Assembly (NCBI GenBank): GCA_905372155.1
Contig: CAJPNZ010000087.1
Location: 1-13,558, forward strand
Length of the DNA stretch: 13,558 bases
Direction: 5' to 3'
From: Propionibacteriaceae bacterium
Lineage (GTDB): Bacteria; Actinomycetota; Actinomycetes; Propionibacteriales; Propionibacteriaceae
How positions within the stretch are numbered: the first letter of the stretch is position 1; every line of letters starts with the position of its first letter. The notes beneath the pieces are model-generated. The model worked only from the letters and a program-made list of their open reading frames with translations, did no database searches and was not told the DNA's origin. Shown piece after piece: positions 6,404-13,098 of the stretch. The position numbers and the translations under genes are program-made.

Positions 6404-7318
6404 GTGCCACGTTCTCGCCACAGCAGTTCGGATGCCGTCTCACTGGCCTGGAGCCCCGACGGGAAACGGATCGCGGTGGGTTCCGGGCAGGGCCTTTACA
6501 TCCGGGATGCGACCGCCGGAAAGCTTCTCGCCCCGGAACCGGTGTGGTCGCTGGCCTGGCACCCCGATGGCAGCCGCGTGGTCACGGGGTCCTGGCAAGG
6601 CGCTGCCCGGGTCTGGGAAATCGCTTCGGGAAAGCTGCTCACCACTCTGGATTCCAGCGATGCCACCCGCGCGGTGGCCTGGAGCCCCACCGGCACCAGG
6701 ATCGCGACCGCAGGGGCGCCGCAGGAGGTGCATCTGTGGGATGCCTGCACCGGAGCCCGAGATGGTGGGCTCGGCACCAGCCACGGGAAAGGCATCCTGG
6801 CCCTTGCGTGGAGCCCGGGCGGTGACCGCCTGGCCACCGCGGGAGATGTCACCACCCAGATCCTTGATGTCGCGACCGGCCGGGCACTGCGGGTCCTGGA
6901 ACACGGCGCCCACGTCTGCGCCGTGACCTGGAGCCCCGACGGGAAACATCTGTTGACCACCACCGACGAAAACTGCCTGGCGAGCCTCTGGGATGCCGGA
7001 ACGGGTGAGCTGTTGCGGACCTTCGGCTATCCGGAGCCGGTCGAGGACTGGTACCCGTTTCCCTGGGAAGCCTCCTGGAGCCCCGACGGGAAGCGGATCC
7101 TGACCGCTCCCAGTCTCGAAGGTGTCCGGGTCTGGGAGGCCGCCTCCGGGAAACTGATCCGCGCCCTCCAGGACCCGGGGGTCGAGGCCGTGGATTGGGG
7201 TCCCGGAGGAAACCTCGTGGCCAGCACCACCGACCGGGCGATCCGCTTCTGGGACACAGGAACCTGGGAGTGTTCCGCGAAGGTCCCGTTCACCGGCTCC
7301 CGCACCGCCCCGATGTGA
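6404..7318 (+). CDS. Stand-alone seven-bladed WD40 beta-propeller protein
   Basis: A 304-residue protein made entirely of WD40-type repeats. Blades start at about residues 12, 48, 89, 132, 172, 222 and 261, each with an AWSPDGK-like turn followed by a WD-like end: RVW 69-71, HLW 110-112, QIL 152-154, SLW 194-196, RVW 242-244, RFW 281-283. Seven blades make a closed propeller, which usually serves as a protein-binding platform. There is no signal peptide, no transmembrane segment and no fused effector. In bacteria such arrays often follow a kinase, NACHT/TIR or caspase-like domain, so a lone propeller is notable. A 19-bp sequence (CCTGGAGCCCCGACGGGAA) occurs three times without mismatch (6447, 6927, 7074), pointing to recent blade duplication or gene conversion. 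The GTG at 6404 is chosen because blade 1 starts at once after it. The partner is unknown. It is convergent with the GNAT gene downstream. Confidence 0.8.
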   Translation: MPRSRHSSSDAVSLAWSPDGKRIAVGSGQGLYIRDATAGKLLAPEPVWSLAWHPDGSRVVTGSWQGAARVWEIASGKLLTTLDSSDATRAVAWSPTGTRIATAGAPQEVHLWDACTGARDGGLGTSHGKGILALAWSPGGDRLATAGDVTTQILDVATGRALRVLEHGAHVCAVTWSPDGKHLLTTTDENCLASLWDAGTGELLRTFGYPEPVEDWYPFPWEASWSPDGKRILTAPSLEGVRVWEAASGKLIRALQDPGVEAVDWGPGGNLVASTTDRAIRFWDTGTWECSAKVPFTGSRTAPM

Positions 7319-7325
7319 TGTCGTC

Positions 7326-7345
7326 GCCGGTCTTCACACGCCGGC
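7326..7345. terminator. Possible hairpin between convergent WD40 and GNAT genes
   Basis: GCCGG (7326-7330) and CCGGC (7341-7345) form a 5-bp stem with a 10-base loop, followed by CATTTTCTT on the plus strand. It lies in the 52-bp gap between the two convergent stops, where a terminator is expected. The stem is short, so this is weak. Confidence 0.3.
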
Positions 7346-7370
7346 TGCCGCATTTTCTTCCCGAGGGTTC

Positions 7371-7913
7371 TCACCCGCCTGCCCACGTTGGCCACTCCCG
7401 CGACGCCGGGGAACCAGCCCTCCGGAATCCCAGCGACCCGTAGAGGCGGTGGGCCGCATCCGAGGTCCCCTCCCCCACCCGCAGGGACAGCTGGGCATCG
7501 CCCGCATTCCGGCAGGCGAGCATCGCGCCGGTCATCAGGGCCCGCCCGATTCCCCGGCCGCGGAGTTGCGGATCGACGAACAGGTCGATGACGAAGGGTC
7601 CTTCGAGTCCCTCGTCCCAGATGGAATGCTCCACCGTCAGCACGGTCCCTGCGGGCCGGCCACCGGCCTCGGCCACGAGACTGGCCCCGGGACGGAGAAC
7701 ACCGTAGTCGCCCTCGAAGGTGGCGGCGATCTCCGAAAGGGCCTCGGCGTAACTCCCGGCCCCGATCCCCGGGGGATAGCTGATCAGGTAGAGCCGGGCC
7801 AGCGGTTCGAGATCGTCGGTTCTGATGATCCGCGGCAGCGGTTTGGGGAGGGCACGGGCCGGTAGGAGGGACAGATCGGCGGTGAGCAGGTCGGAGGGCA
7901 TGACGGAATCCAT
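7371..7913 (-). CDS. GNAT-family N-acetyltransferase
   Basis: A 180-residue GCN5-related acetyltransferase that would move an acetyl group from acetyl-CoA to an amine on a small molecule or protein. The diagnostic motif A, VDPQLRGRGIGRAL (113-126), holds the R-G-R-G-I-G loop that grips the CoA pyrophosphate. Motif B follows as AHRLYGSLGF (154-163), with Tyr158 as possible general acid. The N-terminal 25 residues are an extension before the fold. Two starts are possible: ATG 7913 and ATG 7901 (Met5). Neither has a strong ribosome site, and 7913 is given as the longer one. A TAGACT -10-like box at 7974-7979 on the minus strand could serve it. The substrate cannot be told from sequence, and the gene stands alone between unrelated neighbours. 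Confidence 0.85.
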   Translation of the reverse strand: MDSVMPSDLLTADLSLLPARALPKPLPRIIRTDDLEPLARLYLISYPPGIGAGSYAEALSEIAATFEGDYGVLRPGASLVAEAGGRPAGTVLTVEHSIWDEGLEGPFVIDLFVDPQLRGRGIGRALMTGAMLACRNAGDAQLSLRVGEGTSDAAHRLYGSLGFRRAGSPASREWPTWAGG

Positions 7914-8225
7914 TTCGTGACGGGACTGGCCGGGTGGGTTGGTGGACGGTGTCAGAAACGGATCACGCCCACGAGTCTAGGCCAGCATCGGGAGCGGAGC
8001 CACCATGCCCTGGCCGCGCTACGGACATCATCCGGATCTGTGCGCGCCCGGGGGAAAGACACGATCTGCCGGAACGGCCGAGGCAACAGGGTCCCGTTGA
8101 AGAAGGTTCCGCGAACGATGACCCTCCGCCGCGGCCTTCCGGTGGCGGCCCGGGGCGCGCACAACAACCCTGCGCAGTAGCGCCGGATCAGCGTCGGTTT
8201 CTCTTCGCAGTGGGAGGATTTCCTC
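7914..8225. other. 312-bp divergent intergenic region
   Basis: This lies between the divergent GNAT and methyltransferase genes and should hold both promoters. On the minus strand a -10-like TAGACT is at 7974-7979. On the plus strand GGGAGGA sits just before the methyltransferase ATG. One minus-strand frame reads VIVRGTFFNGTLLPRPFRQ (about 8125-8065), which looks protein-like, but it has no start with a ribosome site and no matching neighbour. Nothing else recognised. Confidence 0.4.
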
Positions 8226-9200
8226 ATGCATCCCGTCGACCCACTGATCCTGGATGAATCACCCGAGCGTGCCGGGGCCATCGCCGTCATCGACGCCCCG
8301 GGGCTCGTCACGGCCGCCCTGGAACGCAGCGGCGACGTGAGGGTGTGGTGCGACGACCTGCGTGACGCGCAGGCCGTGTCTGGGATCGATCCCGGCCTGC
8401 TCGTCTCCCATCCTGGTGAGCTGCGCGGGGTGGGCCTGGTGTGGGGGCATCTGCCGAAGTCCCTGGCCGCCCTGGACGAGCATTGCGCCAGCGTCCAGGG
8501 CGCCCCGGATGTGATGTTCCTCAGCGGGGCGAGGGTCAAGCACATGAACCGCTCCATGAACCAGGTGCTGGCCCGCCACTTCACGGCCGTCAACGCCAGC
8601 CTCGGACGTTCCAAGTGCCGCGTGCTGCGGGCCTGGGGACCGAACCAGCTCGAAACCGAATGGCCCAAGGCCCGCCGCCATCCGGACCTCGGCCTGGTCC
8701 TCGTCGCGCACGGCGCCACCTTCAACGGCAACCGGGTCGACGACGGCACCCGGCTCCTCCTGGACCACCTGGATCCCGGGGACGGGACCGCGCTGGACCT
8801 GGGGTGCGGCAACGGGGTGATCGCCGCGGTCCTGGCCCGCCGGGGACTCGAGACGACCGCGATCGACGTCTCCTGGTCGGCGGTGGCCGCCACCCGCGCC
8901 ACCGCTCAGGCCAATGGTCTCGACATCGACGTCCGCTGGGCCGACGGCCTGTCCGGTTTCCCCGACCACAGCTTCGACGTGATCGCCACCAATCCCCCGT
9001 TCCACCGGGGGCACGCCAAGGAGTCGGCACCCACCCTGCGGATGTTCGACGAGGCCGCCCGGGTGCTGCGTCCCGGCGGGCAGCTCTGGTGCGTGTTCAA
9101 CTCCCATCTGCCGTGGCGCAGGGAGCTCGCCGCCCGGATTGGTCGGACCAGGGTCGTAGCCCAGGACCGGAACTATCAACTGACGTTTACAAACCTGTGA
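8226..9200 (+). CDS. Class I SAM-dependent methyltransferase, RsmC/RlmG-like (rRNA guanine-N2)
   Basis: A 324-residue two-domain protein. The N-terminal half (1-about 160) is a degenerate methyltransferase-like domain without a SAM loop, and the C-terminal half is the active Rossmann domain. Motif I is LDLGCGNG (190-197), the acidic residue ending strand 2 is in AID (Asp214), and the catalytic motif IV is NPPFH (256-260). This NPPFH and the late NSHLPWRREL (292-301) are hallmarks of the RsmC/RlmG group, which put a methyl on N2 of a guanine in 16S (G1207) or 23S (G1835) rRNA. Which rRNA is modified here cannot be decided by eye. GGGAGGA about 7 bases before ATG 8226 fixes the start. A 6-bp hairpin (CCTGTG/CACAGG, 9194-9212) overlaps the stop. 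Confidence 0.85.
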   Translation: MHPVDPLILDESPERAGAIAVIDAPGLVTAALERSGDVRVWCDDLRDAQAVSGIDPGLLVSHPGELRGVGLVWGHLPKSLAALDEHCASVQGAPDVMFLSGARVKHMNRSMNQVLARHFTAVNASLGRSKCRVLRAWGPNQLETEWPKARRHPDLGLVLVAHGATFNGNRVDDGTRLLLDHLDPGDGTALDLGCGNGVIAAVLARRGLETTAIDVSWSAVAATRATAQANGLDIDVRWADGLSGFPDHSFDVIATNPPFHRGHAKESAPTLRMFDEAARVLRPGGQLWCVFNSHLPWRRELAARIGRTRVVAQDRNYQLTFTNL

Positions 9201-9296
9201 CCTGCCCACAGGAAGCGCGCACACAACACACAGGTAACGCACAGATTCCGGGAGTTCTCTATTTCCTGTAGCCAACGAAGCGAACAGGAGAGCCTC

Positions 9297-10811
9297 ATGA
9301 CGAACCAGGAGAACAACCACCCGGCCCACAACACCCAAGAGGGTCTGCCCGGGAATCCCTTCCGGAACGCGACCGGCTCCCAACAGCCCGTTTCGCAGCC
9401 CGGCCAGGCCAATCCTCAAGCCAACCAGGCCAGCCCCCAATCCGGTCAGGCGGCCTCCGGACCCGAGCAACCCGGCCAGGGCACACCCACCTTCCAGCCC
9501 GCGGGCGCCCCCATTCCCCAAGGTCCTCAAGGACCCCAGGTCGTTCAAGGCCCCCACACGGCCCAGAACCCCCAGGCGAACCAAGGACCTGCGCCCGCCG
9601 CACCCCAACTCCCCTCCGGCGCGAGCCAAGCGGCAGGGCCCTACTCCACCTCGGCCCCGGCACAGGCGCAGACCGCGACCGCGACGAAGAAACCCCGGAA
9701 GACCTTGGCGGCCTTCGTCGCCGTCGCCCTGCTGTCGGCCGGGGTGGGTGGGGGCAGCGCGATCGCCGCGAACCACTACCTGGGGGGCAACCAGTCCAGC
9801 GCCATCTCGACGGCCACCACCACCCAGGTGGCGCAGCCCTCCGAGAACAGCCCCGACTGGACCGCGACGGCGGCCGCCATCAAGAACGCAGTGGTGGCGA
9901 TCAAGGTGGAGGGCAGCAACAAACAAGGGCAGGGTTCCGGTGTGATCATCGACGCCAAGGGCCACATCGTGACCAACAACCACGTGGTCTCCGGCGCGGG
10001 GCAGGGCGCCAAGCTCAGCGTCACCATCGGCGACAAGACCTACTCGGCCAAGGTCGTCGGCACCGATCCCTCCACCGACCTGGCCGTGCTGAAGCTCGAG
10101 AACCCGCCGTCGAACCTGACGGTCGCGTCCTGGGGGGATTCCTCCAAACTCAAGGTGGGGCAACCGGTGATGGCGGTCGGCAACCCGCTGGGGTTGTCCG
10201 ACACGGTGACCACCGGCATCGTCTCCGCCCTGAACCGGCCCGTCACGACCCAAGCGGTCAACGACAACAGCGTCGACGACACCAATTTCAACAGCCAACG
10301 GGACAGCGACGTGGTGGTCACCTCCGCAATTCAAACCAACGCCGCCATCAACCCCGGCAACTCCGGTGGTGCGCTGGTGGATTCGTCCGGTGCGCTGGTG
10401 GGCATCACATCCTCCATCGCGTCGTTGGCCTCCAACGGTTCGTCCTCCGGCCAGTCCGGCAACATCGGGATCGGTTTCGCGATCCCGTCGGCCCAGGTCA
10501 AGTCCGTGGTGGAGCAACTCATCGCCAACGGCACCGTCAAGCACCCGCAACTGGGAATCCGGGCCAGCAACGGCACCTCCGGCACCCAGCTCGGCGCCAA
10601 GGTGGAGGACGTCACCCAAGGTTCGGCAGCCGCACAGGCGGGGCTGCAGAAGGGTGATCTCATCACCGCGATCGACGGCACTCCCGTGGTCGGTTCCGAA
10701 TCCCTCGTGGCGCAGGTGCGCAGCTACGAGGTGGGGAAGGAGGTGACCCTGAAGGTACTCCGAGGCAGCGAAACCCTTGAACTGAAAGTGACCCTTGGAG
10801 CTGCGAACTGA
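9297..10811 (+). CDS. HtrA/DegP-type membrane-anchored serine protease with PDZ domain
   Basis: A 504-residue protein. Residues 1-130 are a low-complexity Gln/Pro/Gly/Ala-rich cytoplasmic tail, typical of actinobacterial HtrA proteins. KKPRK (131-135) and a hydrophobic segment (136-158) anchor it with the rest outside. The chymotrypsin-like domain (about 185-405) has a complete triad: His229 in TNNHVV, Asp261 in TDLAVLK and Ser356 in GNSGGAL. One PDZ domain follows (about 412-502). It would degrade or refold damaged envelope proteins, and the PDZ domain recognises exposed C-termini. AGGAG (9286-9290) stands 6 bases before ATG 9297. A duplicated GGTGCGCTGGTGG gives GALVDSSGALVG right at the active serine. 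A stress promoter is expected in 9201-9296, but no convincing box was found. The order is the same as in many actinobacterial chromosomes, so this looks like core genome. Confidence 0.93.
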   Translation: MTNQENNHPAHNTQEGLPGNPFRNATGSQQPVSQPGQANPQANQASPQSGQAASGPEQPGQGTPTFQPAGAPIPQGPQGPQVVQGPHTAQNPQANQGPAPAAPQLPSGASQAAGPYSTSAPAQAQTATATKKPRKTLAAFVAVALLSAGVGGGSAIAANHYLGGNQSSAISTATTTQVAQPSENSPDWTATAAAIKNAVVAIKVEGSNKQGQGSGVIIDAKGHIVTNNHVVSGAGQGAKLSVTIGDKTYSAKVVGTDPSTDLAVLKLENPPSNLTVASWGDSSKLKVGQPVMAVGNPLGLSDTVTTGIVSALNRPVTTQAVNDNSVDDTNFNSQRDSDVVVTSAIQTNAAINPGNSGGALVDSSGALVGITSSIASLASNGSSSGQSGNIGIGFAIPSAQVKSVVEQLIANGTVKHPQLGIRASNGTSGTQLGAKVEDVTQGSAAAQAGLQKGDLITAIDGTPVVGSESLVAQVRSYEVGKEVTLKVLRGSETLELKVTLGAAN

Positions 10812-10836
10812 GAGGTCTTCCGACAATCGCTGCCGA

Positions 10837-10884
10837 GCCGGCGCCGTGGTCTCCCGCCCCACTCCGGGAGGCCGCGGCGCCGGC
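10837..10884 (+). terminator. Strong 20-bp GC-rich hairpin after htrA-like gene
   Basis: Arms at 10837-10856 and 10865-10884 pair over all 20 positions, two of them as G-U wobbles, around an 8-base loop (CCCCACTC). It starts 25 bases after the protease stop. There is no long T-tract behind it (AGTATTTCCC follows), which is common for actinobacterial terminators. It probably ends the protease transcript and insulates the ATPase operon. Confidence 0.7.
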
Positions 10885-10927
10885 CAGTATTTCCCGGTTA
10901 CGTGACCGACGCATCCGCGGCATGGCC

Positions 10928-10939
10928 TAGGCTCGTCGC
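10928..10939 (+). promoter_or_regulatory. -10 box of a probable leaderless ATPase transcript
   Basis: TAGGCT (10928-10933) fits TAnnnT and lies exactly 6 bases before the ATG at 10940. No Shine-Dalgarno precedes that ATG, so the mRNA probably starts at the start codon. A -35 box is not clear; GTGACC at 10902-10907 is a weak candidate with too long a spacer. Confidence 0.5.
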
Positions 10940-12091
10940 ATGACTACCGCGCTGGGACACCTTGTCGTGGAGGGGCTGGGATCGATTCGACACGTCGAAC
11001 TGGACCTGAGCACCGACGTCACGGTGCTCATCGGGGCCAACGGATCGGGCAAGTCGAATCTCGTCAGCGCCCTGGAGTTGGTGTCGCGCATCTGGGATGA
11101 CTCCTTCCAGGAGTACCTGCGCCGCCGCGGGGGCGTGGACAATCTCCTCTTCGAGGGTGAACAGACCAGGGCGGATCGCATTCTCATCACCCTCATGTCC
11201 GGGTTCGATGAGCGGGACATCCGGAATGGTTACCGGGTGGCGCTCCGCCCCGACGAGGTGACCGGTTCGGGTCTGGCGGAGCTGCACGAATGGTTGCTCT
11301 TCCAGGCGGGCCACGAGTGGCACCGCCCTTACGAGAAGAACCTGGGTTTCGGTTCCCGGAGCCGGGTTCGTGACATCACCGAGTCGGAGGGCTCCGGGAA
11401 ACTGCCGAACTTCGCCAGGTACGTGCGTCCCATCCTGGAGGGTTGTCGCGTTTTCCACTTCGACGACGTCTCCGGTCACGCACCCGTGAAGGGATGGTCG
11501 ACGGTCGGCGACGACCTGGCCCTGCGTTCCGATGCGGAGAACATCGCCGCCTACCTCCACAGGGTCAGCCGGGAATACCCCGGGCACTACAAGCGGATCG
11601 TGGCTGCCATCCGGCGCGTCACGCCTTTCTTCGACGATTTCGTTCTCAGACCCGATCCCTCGGAACGAATCCGGCTGCGTTGGAAGCAGCGGGGCCTGGA
11701 CCGCACCTTCCTGGCACGTGAGGCCAGCGATGGCACGCTGCGTTTCATCTGCCTGGCCACCTTGTTGCTGGGGCCGGACCTTCCCGCGACGGTGGTCCTG
11801 GACGAGCCCGAGCTCGGGCTTCACCCGGCAGCGATCGACCTGCTCGCGGAGATGGCCCGCGTCGCGGGACGCAACGGCCACAGGGTCCTCCTGGCCACCC
11901 AGTCGGTGCCGCTGGTGTCCCACTTCGACCTGGGCGAGATCGTCGTCCTCGACAGGGTCGACGGCGCCACGGAGGCCTCACGTCCCGACGAGGCGTTCCT
12001 CGCGGCTTTCCTGGAGAACTACTCCACGGGCAACCTGTGGGAGATGAATCTCCTCGGGGGACGCCCCACGAAAGAGGGGCGAATCCTGTGA
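10940..12091 (+). CDS. AAA/ABC-type ATPase (AAA_21/AAA_15 class), second pair
   Basis: A 383-residue ATPase of the RecF/OLD-like group. The Walker A is GANGSGKS (32-39), the signature ASDGTLRFI is at 262-270, and the Walker B VVLDEPELGLHP is at 285-296 with Asp288 and Glu289. The switch position, normally THS, is TQS here (Gln321), an uncommon change that may slow hydrolysis or alter control. A long insertion (about 60-250) with FDDVSGH at 174-180 lies between Walker A and signature. No TOPRIM domain is fused. The DUF4276 gene behind overlaps the stop (GTGA), so the two are co-translated. Apart from the ATPase motifs it shares little with the 4699-5850 protein, although both happen to be 383 residues. 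It is likely a cytoplasmic regulator or DNA-sensing subunit of a defence-type pair, by analogy. Confidence 0.85.
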   Translation: MTTALGHLVVEGLGSIRHVELDLSTDVTVLIGANGSGKSNLVSALELVSRIWDDSFQEYLRRRGGVDNLLFEGEQTRADRILITLMSGFDERDIRNGYRVALRPDEVTGSGLAELHEWLLFQAGHEWHRPYEKNLGFGSRSRVRDITESEGSGKLPNFARYVRPILEGCRVFHFDDVSGHAPVKGWSTVGDDLALRSDAENIAAYLHRVSREYPGHYKRIVAAIRRVTPFFDDFVLRPDPSERIRLRWKQRGLDRTFLAREASDGTLRFICLATLLLGPDLPATVVLDEPELGLHPAAIDLLAEMARVAGRNGHRVLLATQSVPLVSHFDLGEIVVLDRVDGATEASRPDEAFLAAFLENYSTGNLWEMNLLGGRPTKEGRIL

Positions 12092-12732
12092 AACAGGTCT
12101 TCATTCTCGTCGAGGGCCAGACGGAGGAGGTCATCGTCAATGACGTGCTCGTCCCGCCTGCCCGGGCCCGCGGTTTCGTGCTCACGCCTACCGTGGTCAT
12201 CACCTCGGCCACTCCCACCGGCGCTCATCGCGGAGGCGGGGGTTGGAGGCAGTACGACATCAGGCTCCGCAGCCTGCTCGGGGCGAGCCATGTCCACCGG
12301 ATCGGTCTCCTCATCGACTACTACCAGTACCCTCAGGGAGCTCCGGGATACGGAATCGGGGGAAGCGGCACCCAGCGCCAGCGGGATCTCATGCACGCCC
12401 TGCGCACCCACTACCCTGATTCCCGGTTCCGCCCCCTCGTCGTGCTGCATGAGATCGAGGCGCTCGTTCTGGCTGCCATCGACGCCGGGAAGGGCGACGA
12501 TCTGCTTCCCGCCAAGGGGCTCGCAGGTCTTCGGCGCGACATCACCCGGGCCGGCGGGCCCGAACAGGTCGACCACGGCCCTGCCACCTCGCCATCGAAG
12601 CGGCTCGGGAAGGTGGACCCGAACTACATCAAGACCGTCACCGGCCCTTTGCTGATCGCCGAAGCGGGGCTCGGCGCGATCCTGAACCGCTGCCCTACGT
12701 TCGCTGCCTGGTGGCAGGATCTGCTGTCCTGA
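12088..12732 (+). CDS. DUF4276 (TOPRIM-like) protein, partner of the preceding ATPase
   Basis: A 214-residue protein starting at GTG 12088, whose last two bases begin the ATPase stop TGA (GTGA overlap). AGAGGGG (12073-12079) lies 8 bases before it. An in-frame ATG at 12037 lies inside the ATPase gene and would put 17 foreign residues before the family's normal start, so it is rejected. DUF4276 hallmarks are FILVEGQTEE (5-14, Glu9-Gly10), then LTPTVV (32-37), a glycine-rich stretch (48-53), IDYYQYP (76-82, Asp77), HEIEAL (121-126) and PNYIKTVTGPLLIAE (178-192). The Glu/Asp set corresponds to the metal site of TOPRIM domains. DUF4276 proteins recur next to ATPases of this kind; nuclease activity is likely but unproven for this one. 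Confidence 0.9.
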   Translation: MKQVFILVEGQTEEVIVNDVLVPPARARGFVLTPTVVITSATPTGAHRGGGGWRQYDIRLRSLLGASHVHRIGLLIDYYQYPQGAPGYGIGGSGTQRQRDLMHALRTHYPDSRFRPLVVLHEIEALVLAAIDAGKGDDLLPAKGLAGLRRDITRAGGPEQVDHGPATSPSKRLGKVDPNYIKTVTGPLLIAEAGLGAILNRCPTFAAWWQDLLS

Positions 12733-12743
12733 CCCTGAAAACC

Positions 12744-12768
12744 GGTTGAGCCGGGTCGCGATCACCCC
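12744..12768 (+). repeat. Partial intergenic repeat (left end only)
   Basis: GGTTGAGCCGGGTCGCGA carries the left end of the repeat family, but the GTCGAAACC end is missing. It begins 11 bases after the DUF4276 stop and directly precedes a full copy, suggesting tandem insertion or erosion. Confidence 0.5.
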
Positions 12769-12779
12769 TCTCCGAAGAT

Positions 12780-12822
12780 GGTTGAGCCGGGGAGCGAGGA
12801 ACGAGCGACCCGAGTCGAAACC
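12780..12822 (+). repeat. Intergenic repeat, copy 3 (forward)
   Basis: A 43-bp copy with intact GGTTGAGCCGG and GTCGAAACC ends and a centre of GAGCGAG/GAGCGAC type. Confidence 0.75.
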
Positions 12823-12836
12823 ACCCCTTTGAAGCT

Positions 12837-12880
12837 GGTTGGGCCAGCTCGTGAGCGAAGCGAACGGCTTAGTCAAAACC
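12837..12880 (+). repeat. Intergenic repeat, copy 4 (forward, diverged)
   Basis: A 44-bp copy with altered ends (GGTTGGGCC, GTCAAAACC) and centre GTGAGCGAAGCGAACGG. It is the most diverged full copy, hence probably the oldest. Confidence 0.65.
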
Positions 12881-12936
12881 ACTACCGGCACCCAACGGGT
12901 AGAACCCGACCCCAAGTCCCCGGACACCCTCACCAC

Positions 12937-12982
12937 GGTTTCGACACGCCCTACTCGCTGACGCTCGCAGGCCGGCTCAACC
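12937..12982 (-). repeat. Intergenic repeat, copy 5 (reverse)
   Basis: A 46-bp copy reading GGTTTCGACACGCC to GCCGGCTCAACC. Its reverse complement matches copy 1 across both outer parts. It is followed by CGGCTTGGGG, the flank shared with copy 6 and, with one change, copy 2. Confidence 0.8.
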
Positions 12983-12998
12983 GGCTTGGGGATGAGAT

Positions 12999-13046
12999 GG
13001 TCTCGACGTACCCCGCTCGCCGACGCTCGTGAGGCTCGGTTCAACC
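12999..13046 (-). repeat. Intergenic repeat, copy 6 (reverse)
   Basis: A 48-bp copy beginning GGTCTCGACG and ending GGTTCAACC, followed by CGGCTTGGGGG. It ends 53 bases before the phosphatase start, so the phosphatase promoter lies just outside it. The rest of the 12733-13098 gap holds nothing else recognisable. Confidence 0.75.
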
Positions 13047-13085
13047 GGCTTGGGGGCGAAACGGCCCGTCTCGCTTTGATTCGGA

Positions 13086-13098
13086 TACCCTCGACGCC
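13086..13098 (+). promoter_or_regulatory. -10 box of a probable leaderless serB transcript
   Basis: TACCCT (13086-13091) fits TAnnnT and lies 7 bases before ATG 13099. There is no Shine-Dalgarno before this ATG. No clear -35 box. Confidence 0.4.

Noticed and set aside
8259..10862. 867-codon minus-strand open frame
   Set aside because: Antisense to the methyltransferase and protease genes, both of which have full family motifs; low-complexity Gly/Arg/Asp composition.
4699..12091. The two 383-residue ATPases as a recent duplication
   Set aside because: Equal length is coincidence: outside Walker A, signature and Walker B the sequences do not align by eye, and their partners belong to different subgroups.
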